Below are positions 32,937 to 41,148 of a stretch of 64,000 bases of DNA, in pieces. The stretch comes from Candidatus Marispirochaeta associata. Its GTDB lineage: Bacteria > Spirochaetota > Spirochaetia > JC444 > Marispirochaetaceae. The stretch is taken from NCBI GenBank assembly GCA_001749745.1, contig JWTM01000553.1, positions 62,001 through 126,000 of the forward strand, in the 5' to 3' direction. The position numbers were made by a program, and so were the translations under genes. Every line of letters begins with the position of its first letter. The stretch's first letter is position 1. The notes under the pieces were generated by a model, which had not been told where the DNA came from, searched no databases, and saw only the letters and a list, made by a program, of their open reading frames with translations.

Positions 32937-33742
32937 GAGCGAGCTCCCGAAATCAAGCGGGGAAGCGAGTCGATCAGGAGCTTCGGATCCGCAACGGCGT
33001 CGATGAATATCTCCCGGGAGGCAAGCTCCCGTCGGAGAAGTTCCAGATAGGGTATCGAGAGAGGATGGGTCTCTGCAGCTATTTGCCCGGGTGCGGCATC
33101 GACGGCGAGACGCCCCCGGTCCAGCAGAATCACCCGGTCGCAGCAAAAGGCTTCGTCCGGGAGGTGGGTAATGGTCAGAACCCCGTAGCCATCCTCCGCC
33201 AGGGAGCGACAGAGCCGGTAGAACTCTTCCCTCGATGCGGGGTCGAGCATGGCGGCGGCCTCGTCGAATACCAGATAGCTGGGTTGCATGGCGACTATCC
33301 CGGCGATGGCCAGGCGCTGCTGCTGCCCCACCGAGAGGGTATCGGGACTTCGTTTCTCCAGTCCCGCTAAGCCGACCCGAGCCAGAGAGGCGGCTACGCG
33401 CTTCTGGATCTCCGCCTGCTTCAGGTTGAGATTCTCCGGACCGAAGGCCACATCCTGATCGACCACCGCGGCGATGATCTGATCCCGCGGATCCTGGCGT
33501 ACGAAACCGATGAGGTTGTTCATAGTACCGGGGCCCTGGTCGGGACAGCTTCCGTCGATGCAGATTCCGCCGGTGTCGGGTTGCAGCAGACCGCAGATCA
33601 GTCGGGCGACGGTAGATTTTCCCGAACCGTTGGGACCCATCAGCGCCGTAATCTCTCCCGGTTCCAGGGTAAGCGTGAGATCCCGGACCGCCGGTCGGTC
33701 CGCCCCTGGGTAGGTATAGCTCAGTCTTGAGAGTTCAAGCAT
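32933..33742 (-). CDS. ECF transporter ATPase (first of pair)
   Basis: 269 aa. Walker A is GPNGSGKST, the Q-loop FVRQDPRDQI (the Q-x-P form specific to ECF ATPases), the signature LSVGQQQRLAIAG (Val in place of the usual second-last Gly-flanking residue) and Walker B YLVFDEAAAMLDP. The Walker B is followed by Ala where most have Pro-Thr-Ser, which is common in one subunit of the pair. No SD precedes the ATG: a palindrome (33745-33758) containing TATAGA lies directly upstream. First gene of the ECF/CoaX operon. Confidence 0.88.
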   Translation of the reverse strand: MLELSRLSYTYPGADRPAVRDLTLTLEPGEITALMGPNGSGKSTVARLICGLLQPDTGGICIDGSCPDQGPGTMNNLIGFVRQDPRDQIIAAVVDQDVAFGPENLNLKQAEIQKRVAASLARVGLAGLEKRSPDTLSVGQQQRLAIAGIVAMQPSYLVFDEAAAMLDPASREEFYRLCRSLAEDGYGVLTITHLPDEAFCCDRVILLDRGRLAVDAAPGQIAAETHPLSIPYLELLRRELASREIFIDAVADPKLLIDSLPRLISGARS

Positions 33743-33744
33743 GG

Positions 33745-33758
33745 CGGTATCTATACCG
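33745..33758 (-). promoter_or_regulatory. Palindrome CGGTAT-CT-ATACCG directly before the ECF operon
   Basis: A perfect 6-2-6 inverted repeat ends 2 bp upstream of the first codon. On the minus strand it contains TATAGA, a possible -10 located 7 nt before the ATG, so it could be both promoter and operator of a leaderless transcript. No known vitamin riboswitch was recognised in this intergenic region. Confidence 0.4.
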
Positions 33759-33932
33759 TTGGCGCGTTATTGGGCGGGGAGGCTGGCCGTCTCCGTTGTC
33801 GATCATTAGAATCCTTCGGGCGTCTCGGTCGGTATGGTCTGATCCAAGCGCCGCACCTCCACAATAGCCTTGCATCCGCCTCAGGTCAAGTCGGTTTTTC
33901 TATCCGGGGAAATTAAGTATCTTGTAAAGGAT

Positions 33933-34850
33933 ATGAGAAGGCTAACTATCAGGCAGATTCTTTTCTTGGTACTGGCAGCCGCGGTGATGCTCTCGCTTGA
34001 TTCCTGCACCACCTTATCCGAGCAGTACGGCACATACCGGGCGGCCGATGCTCCCCTGGTCGAGGATTTTCCGTTTATCGAGCTTGCCGAGGTCGGTCAT
34101 GCCGTTGCGCGTATTCGCTATCGCGGGACGGTCTATAACGTCTTCGCCTGGCGGGCGGATAGCCTTCAAGCGGAGCTGATGCTCTCGCGGGATCCGGAAC
34201 GGCACAGCCCCTTTACCCGGCTGGAGCGGTCGGTTCGGCGGGTCGAGAGCAGGGGAGCTGAGGTTCTTTTTACCGCCAACGCCGGCATGTATCTGCCCGA
34301 TCTCACTCCTGCGGGACTCTATATCGAGGAGGGAGAAGAGCTCTACCCCATGAAGATCGAGGCGGACCGGACGAACTTCGGGATGCTCCCCAACGGGGTC
34401 TTCGCGATAAGCGAATCCGGGTTCACCATCGCCGAGAGTGAATCCTTTAGTGAAATGCAGGTAACTCGGAGGTATCCCTACGCGACGCAGTCGGGCCCCT
34501 TGCTCCTGCAGGAGGGTCGCATGCATCCCCGTTTTAGGGAGGGTTCGGCGAACCGTTATATCCGTTCCGGGGTGGGCGTGACATCCGGGGGAGTGAACCC
34601 GGCCGCCTACTACGCCATCTCCGAGACGCCGGTAAACTTCTATGAGTTTGCCGCATTCTTCCGGGAGGTACTCCTCTGCCGGGAGGCGCTCTATCTGGAC
34701 GGTCATATCTCCCGGGCCTATATACCGGGACTCGGCCGGGATCAGCTTGGGGGGCGCTTCGGTCCGCTGTTGGTGGTAGCCGATCCGGAGGGAGGCCGCC
34801 GGATCGACTTCGATGCGAAGATCGAGTTCGTATTCCGCATCGGAGGATAG
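33933..34850 (+). CDS. Phosphodiester glycosidase-like exported protein (NAGPA/DUF2233 type)
   Basis: 305 aa from the ATG with AAAGG just upstream. A lipoprotein-like signal ends LDSC (Cys about 27). The mature domain has the NAGPA-type signatures FTANAGMYLPDLTPAGLYI, NFGMLPNGVF and a late ALYLDGHISRAY, resembling phosphodiester glycosidases that cleave sugar-phosphate diesters, including cell-envelope glycans. It is likely anchored in the envelope. The last 109 nt overlap, in antisense, the 3' end of the histidine-kinase gene. Confidence 0.75.
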   Translation: MRRLTIRQILFLVLAAAVMLSLDSCTTLSEQYGTYRAADAPLVEDFPFIELAEVGHAVARIRYRGTVYNVFAWRADSLQAELMLSRDPERHSPFTRLERSVRRVESRGAEVLFTANAGMYLPDLTPAGLYIEEGEELYPMKIEADRTNFGMLPNGVFAISESGFTIAESESFSEMQVTRRYPYATQSGPLLLQEGRMHPRFREGSANRYIRSGVGVTSGGVNPAAYYAISETPVNFYEFAAFFREVLLCREALYLDGHISRAYIPGLGRDQLGGRFGPLLVVADPEGGRRIDFDAKIEFVFRIGG

Positions 34851-35773
34851 GGGAAACGAATCGTGAAACGCGGCGTGGGTCTTCTCCGGAGCTCCAGCGT
34901 GCCGCCTAATTCTCCTGTTAGCGCCCATATCAAGCGCATACCGAGACCTTCGGAGTGGGCCGGATCGAGTGCATCCGGCAGTGGGGGCCCTGAGTTTTCT
35001 ACCGTCAAGCGGAGCTCATTCTGCTCTTGCCGGAATTCAACCCGGAGTTTATCATCCTCCATCGATTCCCGGAACGCATATTTACCTGCATTGGTCACCA
35101 GCTCATTCACGATCAGACCCAGGGTGGCGGCCTGTTTCGAGTTGAGCTCGATCTCTTCGATGGCAAGATTGAGTTCTACATCATCACAGCCGAAAGCGGT
35201 ACAGGCGGTTTCAACGATGTTCATCAGGTAGGTCTTCATCTGGATCATCAGATGTTCGTCATTCTCGATAAGAAGGCGATGGATGGAGCGAATTGCCTCG
35301 ATTTGCAGTCGCAGATCCTCCAGGAGATCCGGATCGCCGAGCTGACTGGTCTTGAGACTGATCAGGGAAGAGACGATGGCCAGGTTGTTGGTGACCCGGT
35401 GATTGATTTCCCGAGAGAGGACCCGACGGTGCTGGACCTCATCGTTGAGACGCCGCTCCTCCTGGGCCTCCCTGGTCTTGTCCTGCAGATAGAGGTAGAG
35501 ATAATCCCCGCCGGCGGAATCGACGGTAACCGATATCTCCAGCTGGGAGCGGTCCTCCAGGGTGTAACGTTCTACAAAGCTGAACTCTCGCTCCTGGGGA
35601 TGGACCTCTTTGAGGCGGGGCCACTCCTCGGCTAAGCAGCCGCAGGGGATCCCGCAGCGCTCCAGAAGTGCCCGGGCGAGACTGTTGATTCGATTGATGG
35701 TGAGTCCTTCCCGGTTCAGTACGACCGTACCGAAGGGAATGGCCTCAATAGGTATGCCGGCTTCACTCTTCAT
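34742..35773 (-). CDS. Sensor histidine kinase, HisKA_2 family, with PAS-like domain
   Basis: 343 aa from the ATG with GGAAGG about 6 nt upstream. An N-terminal PAS-like domain (about 5-105) leads to a HisKA_2 dimerisation helix with EINHRVTNNLAIVSSLISLKT (phospho-accepting His at about 126) and a HATPase domain (NELVTNAGKYAF, then SEGLGMRLIWALTGELGG). No TM helix is visible, so it is cytoplasmic. No response regulator is adjacent. After the normal end of the ATPase domain the frame continues about 35 residues through the antisense of the phosphodiester glycosidase gene (Arg/Pro/Ser-rich tail). Confidence 0.8.
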   Translation of the reverse strand: MKSEAGIPIEAIPFGTVVLNREGLTINRINSLARALLERCGIPCGCLAEEWPRLKEVHPQEREFSFVERYTLEDRSQLEISVTVDSAGGDYLYLYLQDKTREAQEERRLNDEVQHRRVLSREINHRVTNNLAIVSSLISLKTSQLGDPDLLEDLRLQIEAIRSIHRLLIENDEHLMIQMKTYLMNIVETACTAFGCDDVELNLAIEEIELNSKQAATLGLIVNELVTNAGKYAFRESMEDDKLRVEFRQEQNELRLTVENSGPPLPDALDPAHSEGLGMRLIWALTGELGGTLELRRRPTPRFTIRFPYPPMRNTNSIFASKSIRRPPSGSATTNSGPKRPPS

Positions 35774-35950
35774 TCTCACCTTCCGTTTATTACATGCAGC
35801 CCGTCCGACTTTCAGTATAAGTCGTATTGTGATTATTTCAACAAAAAATTGATAGAATTGGAGTTAATAGATTAAATGAAACGGTTTGCAACAGTTGCTG
35901 GGGTTAAACACACCCTTGACCAGTTGCGCCGGGCGAAGTACAAGGAGAGC

Positions 35951-36679
35951 ATGCCCGCACCAAGCATTGCAGATCGAATAGTCTACGAAGATAACCATCT
36001 CATCGCCGTCAATAAACTCCCCGGAGAGCTCGCCCAGGGCGACAAGAGCGGCGATCCTCCCCTCGGCGATCTTGTCAAGGAGTTTATCCGACAGAGGGAC
36101 AATAAACCGGGGGAGGTCTTTCTCGGTATTCCCCATCGCCTCGACCGGCCGACCAGCGGCGTGCTGCTCATGGCCAAGACGAGTAAGGCCCTGGCCAGGA
36201 TGAATACCCTCTTCCGGGACGGCGCGGTGGAGAAACGCTATTGGGCAGTTATTGATCGTCTGCCGGAGGAGACGGAAGGGGAGATGCATGACTGGTTAAG
36301 GAAGGACCAGAAGAAGAATAAGTCCTTCGTGGTAAAGCCCGACTCCCCGGGAGCGAAGGAGGCGCGACTCCGTTACCGGCTCTTGAGTTCCGGCGACCGT
36401 TATCATCTCTTGGAGATCACCATCGAGACCGGTCGTCACCATCAGATTCGCACGCAGTTGGCCGCCCGGGGAATCCATGTCAAGGGAGATCTTAAATACG
36501 GCGCCCGCCGTTCCAATCCCGACGGAGGCATATCCTTGCATGCCCGGATGCTGGCATTCGAGCATCCCGTGGGTACCGAACGGGGCAGGGTCGTCTGCGT
36601 CGCTCCGCCGCCGGAGGAGAATATCTGGCGCGCCTTATGCAGCGATCTCTCTTTAGATGAGGAAGACGGGAGGGCATAA
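35951..36679 (+). CDS. RluA-family RNA pseudouridine synthase
   Basis: 242 aa from the ATG with AAGGAG 4 nt upstream; a longer in-frame start at 35876 lacks an RBS. Motif with catalytic Asp: GIPHRLDRPTSGVLLMAKT (about 58-76). The later TGRHHQIRTQLAARG is also typical. No S4 domain is present. It isomerises uridine to pseudouridine in rRNA or tRNA; the site cannot be set. It is convergent with tRNA-Asp, whose terminator overlaps its stop. Confidence 0.9.
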   Translation: MPAPSIADRIVYEDNHLIAVNKLPGELAQGDKSGDPPLGDLVKEFIRQRDNKPGEVFLGIPHRLDRPTSGVLLMAKTSKALARMNTLFRDGAVEKRYWAVIDRLPEETEGEMHDWLRKDQKKNKSFVVKPDSPGAKEARLRYRLLSSGDRYHLLEITIETGRHHQIRTQLAARGIHVKGDLKYGARRSNPDGGISLHARMLAFEHPVGTERGRVVCVAPPPEENIWRALCSDLSLDEEDGRA

Positions 36680-36702
36680 AAAAACCCCCGCAGATGCGGA
36701 GG
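36678..36702 (-). terminator. Terminator of tRNA-Asp
   Basis: On the minus strand CCTCCGCA-TC-TGCGGGGG (one mismatch) is followed by seven T. It starts 8 nt past the tRNA 3' end. Confidence 0.75.
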
Positions 36703-36709
36703 TAAGGAA

Positions 36710-36783
36710 CGGGAGCGACGGGGATTGAACCCGCGGTCTCCGGCTTGACAGGCCGGCGCGATAACCATCTTCGCCACGCCCCC
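36710..36783 (-). tRNA. tRNA-Asp (GTC)
   Basis: A 74-nt cloverleaf on the minus strand: acceptor GGGGGCG/CGCTCCC (one G-T pair), D stem GCGA/TCGC, anticodon stem CCGGC/GCCGG with loop CTGTCAA (anticodon GTC) and T-loop TTCAATC. Discriminator base is G73, as expected for Asp. CCA is not encoded. Confidence 0.95.
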
Positions 36784-36829
36784 GTTTAGGGTCTGCAGAA
36801 ATTAGCCGAAATCCTCATTTTTGTCAAGC

Positions 36830-39688
36830 CTAGATAGCCTGCTTGCGGTCGGGAAAAGACGGATTCTCCAGCAGGATTTGAAGCTCTGCCAGGGGCAGCG
36901 GTTTGGCGAAGAGATAGCCCTGAATAAGGGTACAATCGTGCTTGTGGAGGAAGGTCAGTTGTTCCTCGGTCTCCACTCCTTCGGCCACAATCTTCAGACC
37001 TAAACTCTTTCCCAGACTGATAATAGAGGTTGTGATAGCCGCTGCACCGCGGGAGACCTCCAAATCGTGGATAAAACTCCCGTCGATCTTCAAGGTCGAG
37101 GCCTGGAGACGGTTCAGATAGCTCAAGGATGAGTAGCCGGTACCGAAGTCGTCGATTGCGAAGCCGACGCCGTGGCTGCGGAGCCGTTCCATCTTGCCTA
37201 CTGCATCGGCGATATTCTCCATGGCCGTGCTTTCGGTAATCTCCAACTGCAGGAGTTTCGCCGGGAACTGCGACTCATTGAGAGCCGATAGAATCGATTC
37301 GACGAATTCCTGCTCCTGGAATTGCACCGCCGAGATATTGACGCTCAAAGCGAGTTCTCTACCGGTCGACCGATTGAGCGCGCCGATCTCCTTCAAGGCT
37401 TTCCGTAACAGCCAGGAATCGATCCCGCTGATCAGGCCGCTGCCTTCGGCTACGGGGATAAACTCCCCCGGAGAAATCCACCCCATCTCGGGATCATGCC
37501 AGCGGATCAGGGCTTCCAGGCCGACAAAATCCTCTTTCTGTGTATCGTACTGCCCCTGGTAGTGCACCTGAAGATGACCCTTCACAACGGCGCTGCGCAG
37601 ACGCTCCTCTAAGAGCCTGCGCCGCTGACTTCTGTCTTCCAGGGTCTGATTGAAGAGGGTGTAACGGCCGTCTCCCCGTTGTTTGCTGCGGTACATAGCC
37701 ATATCGGCGGTACTCATCAAGCGCACCGAGTCTGTCCCGTCGTCGGGGAAGAAGGTGATACCGAAACTGGCCCGGGGATGGAGAATCTTGGCTCCCAGGG
37801 ATAAAGGTTCCTCTATAGCGCCGATGATCCGTTCGACTACCTCGACCGCATCCCCCTGATCCTCTATCTTGGGCAGCAGAATAGTAAACTCGTCTCCTCC
37901 CAGCCTGGCGACGGTATCCACCTCCCGTACCGAGAGTCTCAGCCGGGAGGTGATCGCTTTGAGGTAGGTATCGCCCTGCTGATGACCGAGGGAGTCGTTG
38001 ATCTCCTTGAAATCGTCTAAGTCCATGAAGATAACCGCCCCGGTCTCCTGGTTGCGCAGGGATCCCGCCAGGGCCATCTCCAAGCGGTCCTTGAAGAGTT
38101 CGCGGTTCGGTAGGCCGGTCAGGGCGTCGTGGTAGGCCTGGAATCTTAGCTTCTCTTCATTCTGCTTCTGATCGGAGATGTCGTGGAAGAGCGCGATGTA
38201 GCTTTGGGCTTCATTCTCCTCGTTTCGCAGCGCCGTAATAGTCAGCCATTCCGGGTAGGCCTCGCCGTTCTTGCGGCGGTTCCATATCTCTCCACACCAG
38301 TTCCCTGTTTCGCCGAGTCTCTCCCACATCTCTTGGTAGAATGAAGGTGGATGATGCTCGGATTTGAGTATCCGCGGTTTCTTCCCGATCGCCTCTTCCT
38401 CGGTGTAGCCGGTGATATCCGTGAAGGCCTGGTTGACCGAACGAATGGTTCCGTCCAGATCGGTAATGGTGATACCCTCGATGGTGTTCTGGAAGACTGT
38501 TTCCGAGAGTACCTTCAGGGTATCCAGATTTTTCCTGACCTGGCGTCCCTGTTCCAGTTGGGTCATGAAGCGGTTGAAGTGCTGCCCCAGGGAGTCCAGC
38601 TCGAGTATGCCGTAATTATTCGCTCTGGTGCTGTAATCGCCGGTCTCTCCCCGATTCAGGCCCTCAATCAGGTGCTCCATCGGGCGGGTTATCGTACGGC
38701 TGAGACGCAGCGACAACAGCAGGATGATCAGAATACTCAACAGACTCAATCCGAGCAGGCTGAAGCCCAGCTGCCGTAAGGGGGCATGGACGTCCTTTAG
38801 ATAGACGGCGGTGGCGACGGTCCAGTCGAAATCCTTAATCCTGCTGTAGTAGAGGAGTTTCTTTTCGAAATACTCCCTCCCCAGGGGGTGCCATTCGTAG
38901 GTCAGGTAGCCTTGGGGCGAGCTCTGCATCGCCTCTCGCAGCGCCGCTCCGGCCGATCCCTTCTCCGTGGAGAGGATCTGTCCCTTGCGAATAGGATGGA
39001 TCAGCATCTCTAATCTGGGGCCGACCACGAAAGAGTACTGTCGTTCGGTGCTGTTTACAGAAAGTACGAAATCCTCGATGGACTCTACGTCTATCAATGC
39101 CAGGGATTCGCTTTTGTAGGCTGTGGCGGTTATTATCCAGTCCAATTCGGGGATATAAGCCATGGCCAGGGTTTTCTGGCGTACCTCATTCTCGCCGGGA
39201 TTCTTCCAGAGGTAATCAATGTAGCCCGTGCGCTTCTCGATCTGTTCCCTGACGAACTGGTATTCGGTAAAGTCCCGACCGATCAGCTCCTCAAAGGGAT
39301 GCTGTATCAATGTGCCGGCAGAGTCGATAACGTAGAAGTAGCCCTCTCTCCCGATACTCCGGAGACGAAGGTAGTTCAAGGCTTCCTCGCGGGCTTTCTC
39401 TTCGCTTAGCCCTTTGTCCGTCGCTTCCCGGTAGATGAGTTGTACATCCTTGGTGGCGCTGGTCGCTTCCAAGCGGAGCAGTTCTTCTATCTCGTTTCTG
39501 GCGCCGAAGGCGATTATCTGCTCGATGCTGCGGTTGGTATTCTCCAGGTTCACCCGGATCTCACGGTTGATTGAGCCCCTCAGGATAGCGTAAGGGATAA
39601 TCCCGAAGACCAGAACGATCCCCAGTGCGGTGAGGCCGTATTGAAAAAAGAGGATTTTATTGAGGTGTATTCTATTCAATAATCTCAT
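36830..39688 (-). CDS. c-di-GMP protein: Cache-HAMP-PAS-GGDEF-EAL
   Basis: 952 aa. TM1 (about 15-37) and TM2 (about 310-330) enclose a Cache-type sensor (GYFYVIDSAGTLIQHPFEELIGRDF). HAMP, then PAS (about 405-515) follow. GGDEF at about 597-601 has an intact inhibitory RxxD (REVD) nine residues earlier. EAL at about 725-727 keeps the catalytic set (VNIS, EITES, IDDFGTGYSSL, LKIDGSFI, EGVETEEQ). Both making and degrading c-di-GMP are possible. It probably links an extracytoplasmic ligand to motility or adhesion. No SD precedes the ATG; TATTAG lies 6 nt upstream. Confidence 0.93.
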   Translation of the reverse strand: MRLLNRIHLNKILFFQYGLTALGIVLVFGIIPYAILRGSINREIRVNLENTNRSIEQIIAFGARNEIEELLRLEATSATKDVQLIYREATDKGLSEEKAREEALNYLRLRSIGREGYFYVIDSAGTLIQHPFEELIGRDFTEYQFVREQIEKRTGYIDYLWKNPGENEVRQKTLAMAYIPELDWIITATAYKSESLALIDVESIEDFVLSVNSTERQYSFVVGPRLEMLIHPIRKGQILSTEKGSAGAALREAMQSSPQGYLTYEWHPLGREYFEKKLLYYSRIKDFDWTVATAVYLKDVHAPLRQLGFSLLGLSLLSILIILLLSLRLSRTITRPMEHLIEGLNRGETGDYSTRANNYGILELDSLGQHFNRFMTQLEQGRQVRKNLDTLKVLSETVFQNTIEGITITDLDGTIRSVNQAFTDITGYTEEEAIGKKPRILKSEHHPPSFYQEMWERLGETGNWCGEIWNRRKNGEAYPEWLTITALRNEENEAQSYIALFHDISDQKQNEEKLRFQAYHDALTGLPNRELFKDRLEMALAGSLRNQETGAVIFMDLDDFKEINDSLGHQQGDTYLKAITSRLRLSVREVDTVARLGGDEFTILLPKIEDQGDAVEVVERIIGAIEEPLSLGAKILHPRASFGITFFPDDGTDSVRLMSTADMAMYRSKQRGDGRYTLFNQTLEDRSQRRRLLEERLRSAVVKGHLQVHYQGQYDTQKEDFVGLEALIRWHDPEMGWISPGEFIPVAEGSGLISGIDSWLLRKALKEIGALNRSTGRELALSVNISAVQFQEQEFVESILSALNESQFPAKLLQLEITESTAMENIADAVGKMERLRSHGVGFAIDDFGTGYSSLSYLNRLQASTLKIDGSFIHDLEVSRGAAAITTSIISLGKSLGLKIVAEGVETEEQLTFLHKHDCTLIQGYLFAKPLPLAELQILLENPSFPDRKQAI

Positions 39689-39806
39689 AAATATCTAATA
39701 GCTCTGGCACTAGTCTACTCTTTGTCTCCGGCATATGCAAGCTAAACGCTCGGATTTCACTTGCCCAACAGCGAGCACCCCGCTAAGCTAAAAACGGAGA
39801 TGATGC

Positions 39807-40607
39807 ATGGATTTACACGGTATTCTTGAAAAGGTAAAGAGCGTAAGCCGCAAGATCGGCGAGTATCAGAAGGCGGAGTTTCGCTCTCTGCCGGCCGGCG
39901 GCGGCGATGAGAAGGCGGAACGGGAGTTCGTCTCCCACATCGATCTGGAAAGTGAAAAACAGTTTCGCGAAGGCCTGGCCGCGATTCTTCCTCAGGCCGG
40001 ATTCTACGGAGAAGAGACCGCCCGGGAACGGGGCGAAGAGTATACCTGGGTAGTCGATCCCCTGGACGGAACCACCAACTATCTCTCTGGATTGGATCAC
40101 TGGTCGGTTTCGACGGCGCTCTTGCGACGGGACGAACCGATCCTGTCGGTTGTGCTGAAACCGTCGACGGAGGAGACCTTCTGTGCGATTCGCAACATGG
40201 GGGCCTACCATAATAACCAACGTATGCGCAGTGTCCCCGAGCTCGCCCTGCAAAGCGGGCTGATCGGCACCGGCTTTCCCTACCGCTCGCCGGACACCAC
40301 CGCGCAGTTCTTCTCCTGCGCCGGAGAGGTCCTCACCGCATCCCGGGGTTTGAGAAGGCTCGGAAGCGCCGCCCTGGATCTCTGCTACGTTGCCGCAGGC
40401 TTCCTGCAGGGCTTCTTCGAAGTAGATTTAGAGGCCTATGATGTGGCCGCCGCGCTGCTCTTTCTCCACGAAACCGGATGTCCGGTTTCCGATTTTGCCG
40501 GAAATGAGTATAGTCTGTTCGAGTCGAGGAGTCTGTGTGCCGGTTTTCCGGGTTTACAGCATGAGTTGCAGCAGATCTGTGCCCGTCACTACGGAGAGAG
40601 CCGTTAG
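39807..40607 (+). CDS. Inositol monophosphatase family protein
   Basis: 266 aa. Metal-binding motifs: GEE (68-70), DPLDGTTNY (84-92) and a C-terminal EVDLEAYDVAAA. The usual Trp before the last Asp is Tyr here. Family members are Mg-dependent sugar or inositol phosphatases in the cytoplasm; a SuhB-like or other substrate is possible. GGAG precedes the ATG. Its stop overlaps that of the convergent DUF5680-like gene (TTAG). Confidence 0.88.
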   Translation: MDLHGILEKVKSVSRKIGEYQKAEFRSLPAGGGDEKAEREFVSHIDLESEKQFREGLAAILPQAGFYGEETARERGEEYTWVVDPLDGTTNYLSGLDHWSVSTALLRRDEPILSVVLKPSTEETFCAIRNMGAYHNNQRMRSVPELALQSGLIGTGFPYRSPDTTAQFFSCAGEVLTASRGLRRLGSAALDLCYVAAGFLQGFFEVDLEAYDVAAALLFLHETGCPVSDFAGNEYSLFESRSLCAGFPGLQHELQQICARHYGESR

Positions 40608-41047
40608 AGGCACCCCCCGTGGAAGTAGAGTTCGTAAATCCGGGTTCCGGCGAAGGTGATAAACTCCTCGCCGCGGAACTCGTCAAAGGAACCGGTCCAG
40701 GCGCAGTTGTAGCGGAAATCGCCGTCGGTGAATCCGTCCTTACCGCGATAGGGATTCTGCTTGTCGATTTGGGATAGAGCCTTCTTCAAAAACTCCGGGA
40801 GTTCTTCCGGGATGGCATCTTCCAACAGAAAGCCGTAGTAATTCATTCCCCATACCTCGAGCTTGTTCTTCCAGACCACCTCCTGGCCCAGGAAACGCTC
40901 CGAGCCGAAGTAGGAATCGAGATAGCGGAAGTCGCCTTCGATAAAATGAAGATCCTTCGAGTTTTTACGGGTAGATGAAACGGGGATAACCCCTGCGGCG
41001 TACGAGTTTTGCTTTGCCTTCACCAGGAAGGAGAGAAGATCGTCCAT
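40604..41047 (-). CDS. DUF5680-like conserved protein
   Basis: 147 aa from the ATG with AAGGAG about 10 nt upstream. The sequence AKQNSYAAG near the N-terminus and DFRYLDSYFGSERFLGQEVVW, WGMNYYGFLLE and YRGKDGFTDGDFRY fit the small soluble DUF5680 family, whose function is unknown; some members are fused to HTH domains. No HTH or signal peptide is seen here. A good -10 (TATAAT, minus strand 41075-41070) and a palindrome lie upstream. Confidence 0.7.
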   Translation of the reverse strand: MDDLLSFLVKAKQNSYAAGVIPVSSTRKNSKDLHFIEGDFRYLDSYFGSERFLGQEVVWKNKLEVWGMNYYGFLLEDAIPEELPEFLKKALSQIDKQNPYRGKDGFTDGDFRYNCAWTGSFDEFRGEEFITFAGTRIYELYFHGGCL

Positions 41048-41069
41048 ACTATGAAGCTCCTTGCTTACA

Positions 41070-41097
41070 ATTATAGCGAACATTGGAAGATTTTCCA
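41070..41097. promoter_or_regulatory. Minus-strand TATAAT and palindrome TGGAA-N4-TTCCA between divergent genes
   Basis: TATAAT (minus, 41075-41070) is the -10 of the DUF5680-like gene. The perfect 5-4-5 inverted repeat at 41084-41097 sits where its -35 should be and about 15 bp upstream of the -35 of the DMT gene, so one regulator could act on both. Confidence 0.45.
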
Positions 41098-41111
41098 GTA
41101 AAAATCGCTCA

Positions 41112-41140
41112 TAGACGAAAAGAGTCGGGCAAGCTATACT
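41112..41140 (+). promoter_or_regulatory. Promoter of the DMT gene (TAGACG-N17-TATACT), leaderless type
   Basis: -35-like TAGACG at 41112-41117 and -10 TATACT at 41135-41140 are 17 bp apart. The ATG is 8 nt after the -10 with no SD between, so transcription would begin at or next to the start codon. Confidence 0.5.
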
Positions 41141-41148
41141 CCCGGCAT

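Noticed and set aside
33743..33869. Vitamin riboswitch before the ECF operon
   Set aside because: No TPP, cobalamin, THF or other conserved core was recognisable; only a short palindrome is present. A covariance-model search would settle it.
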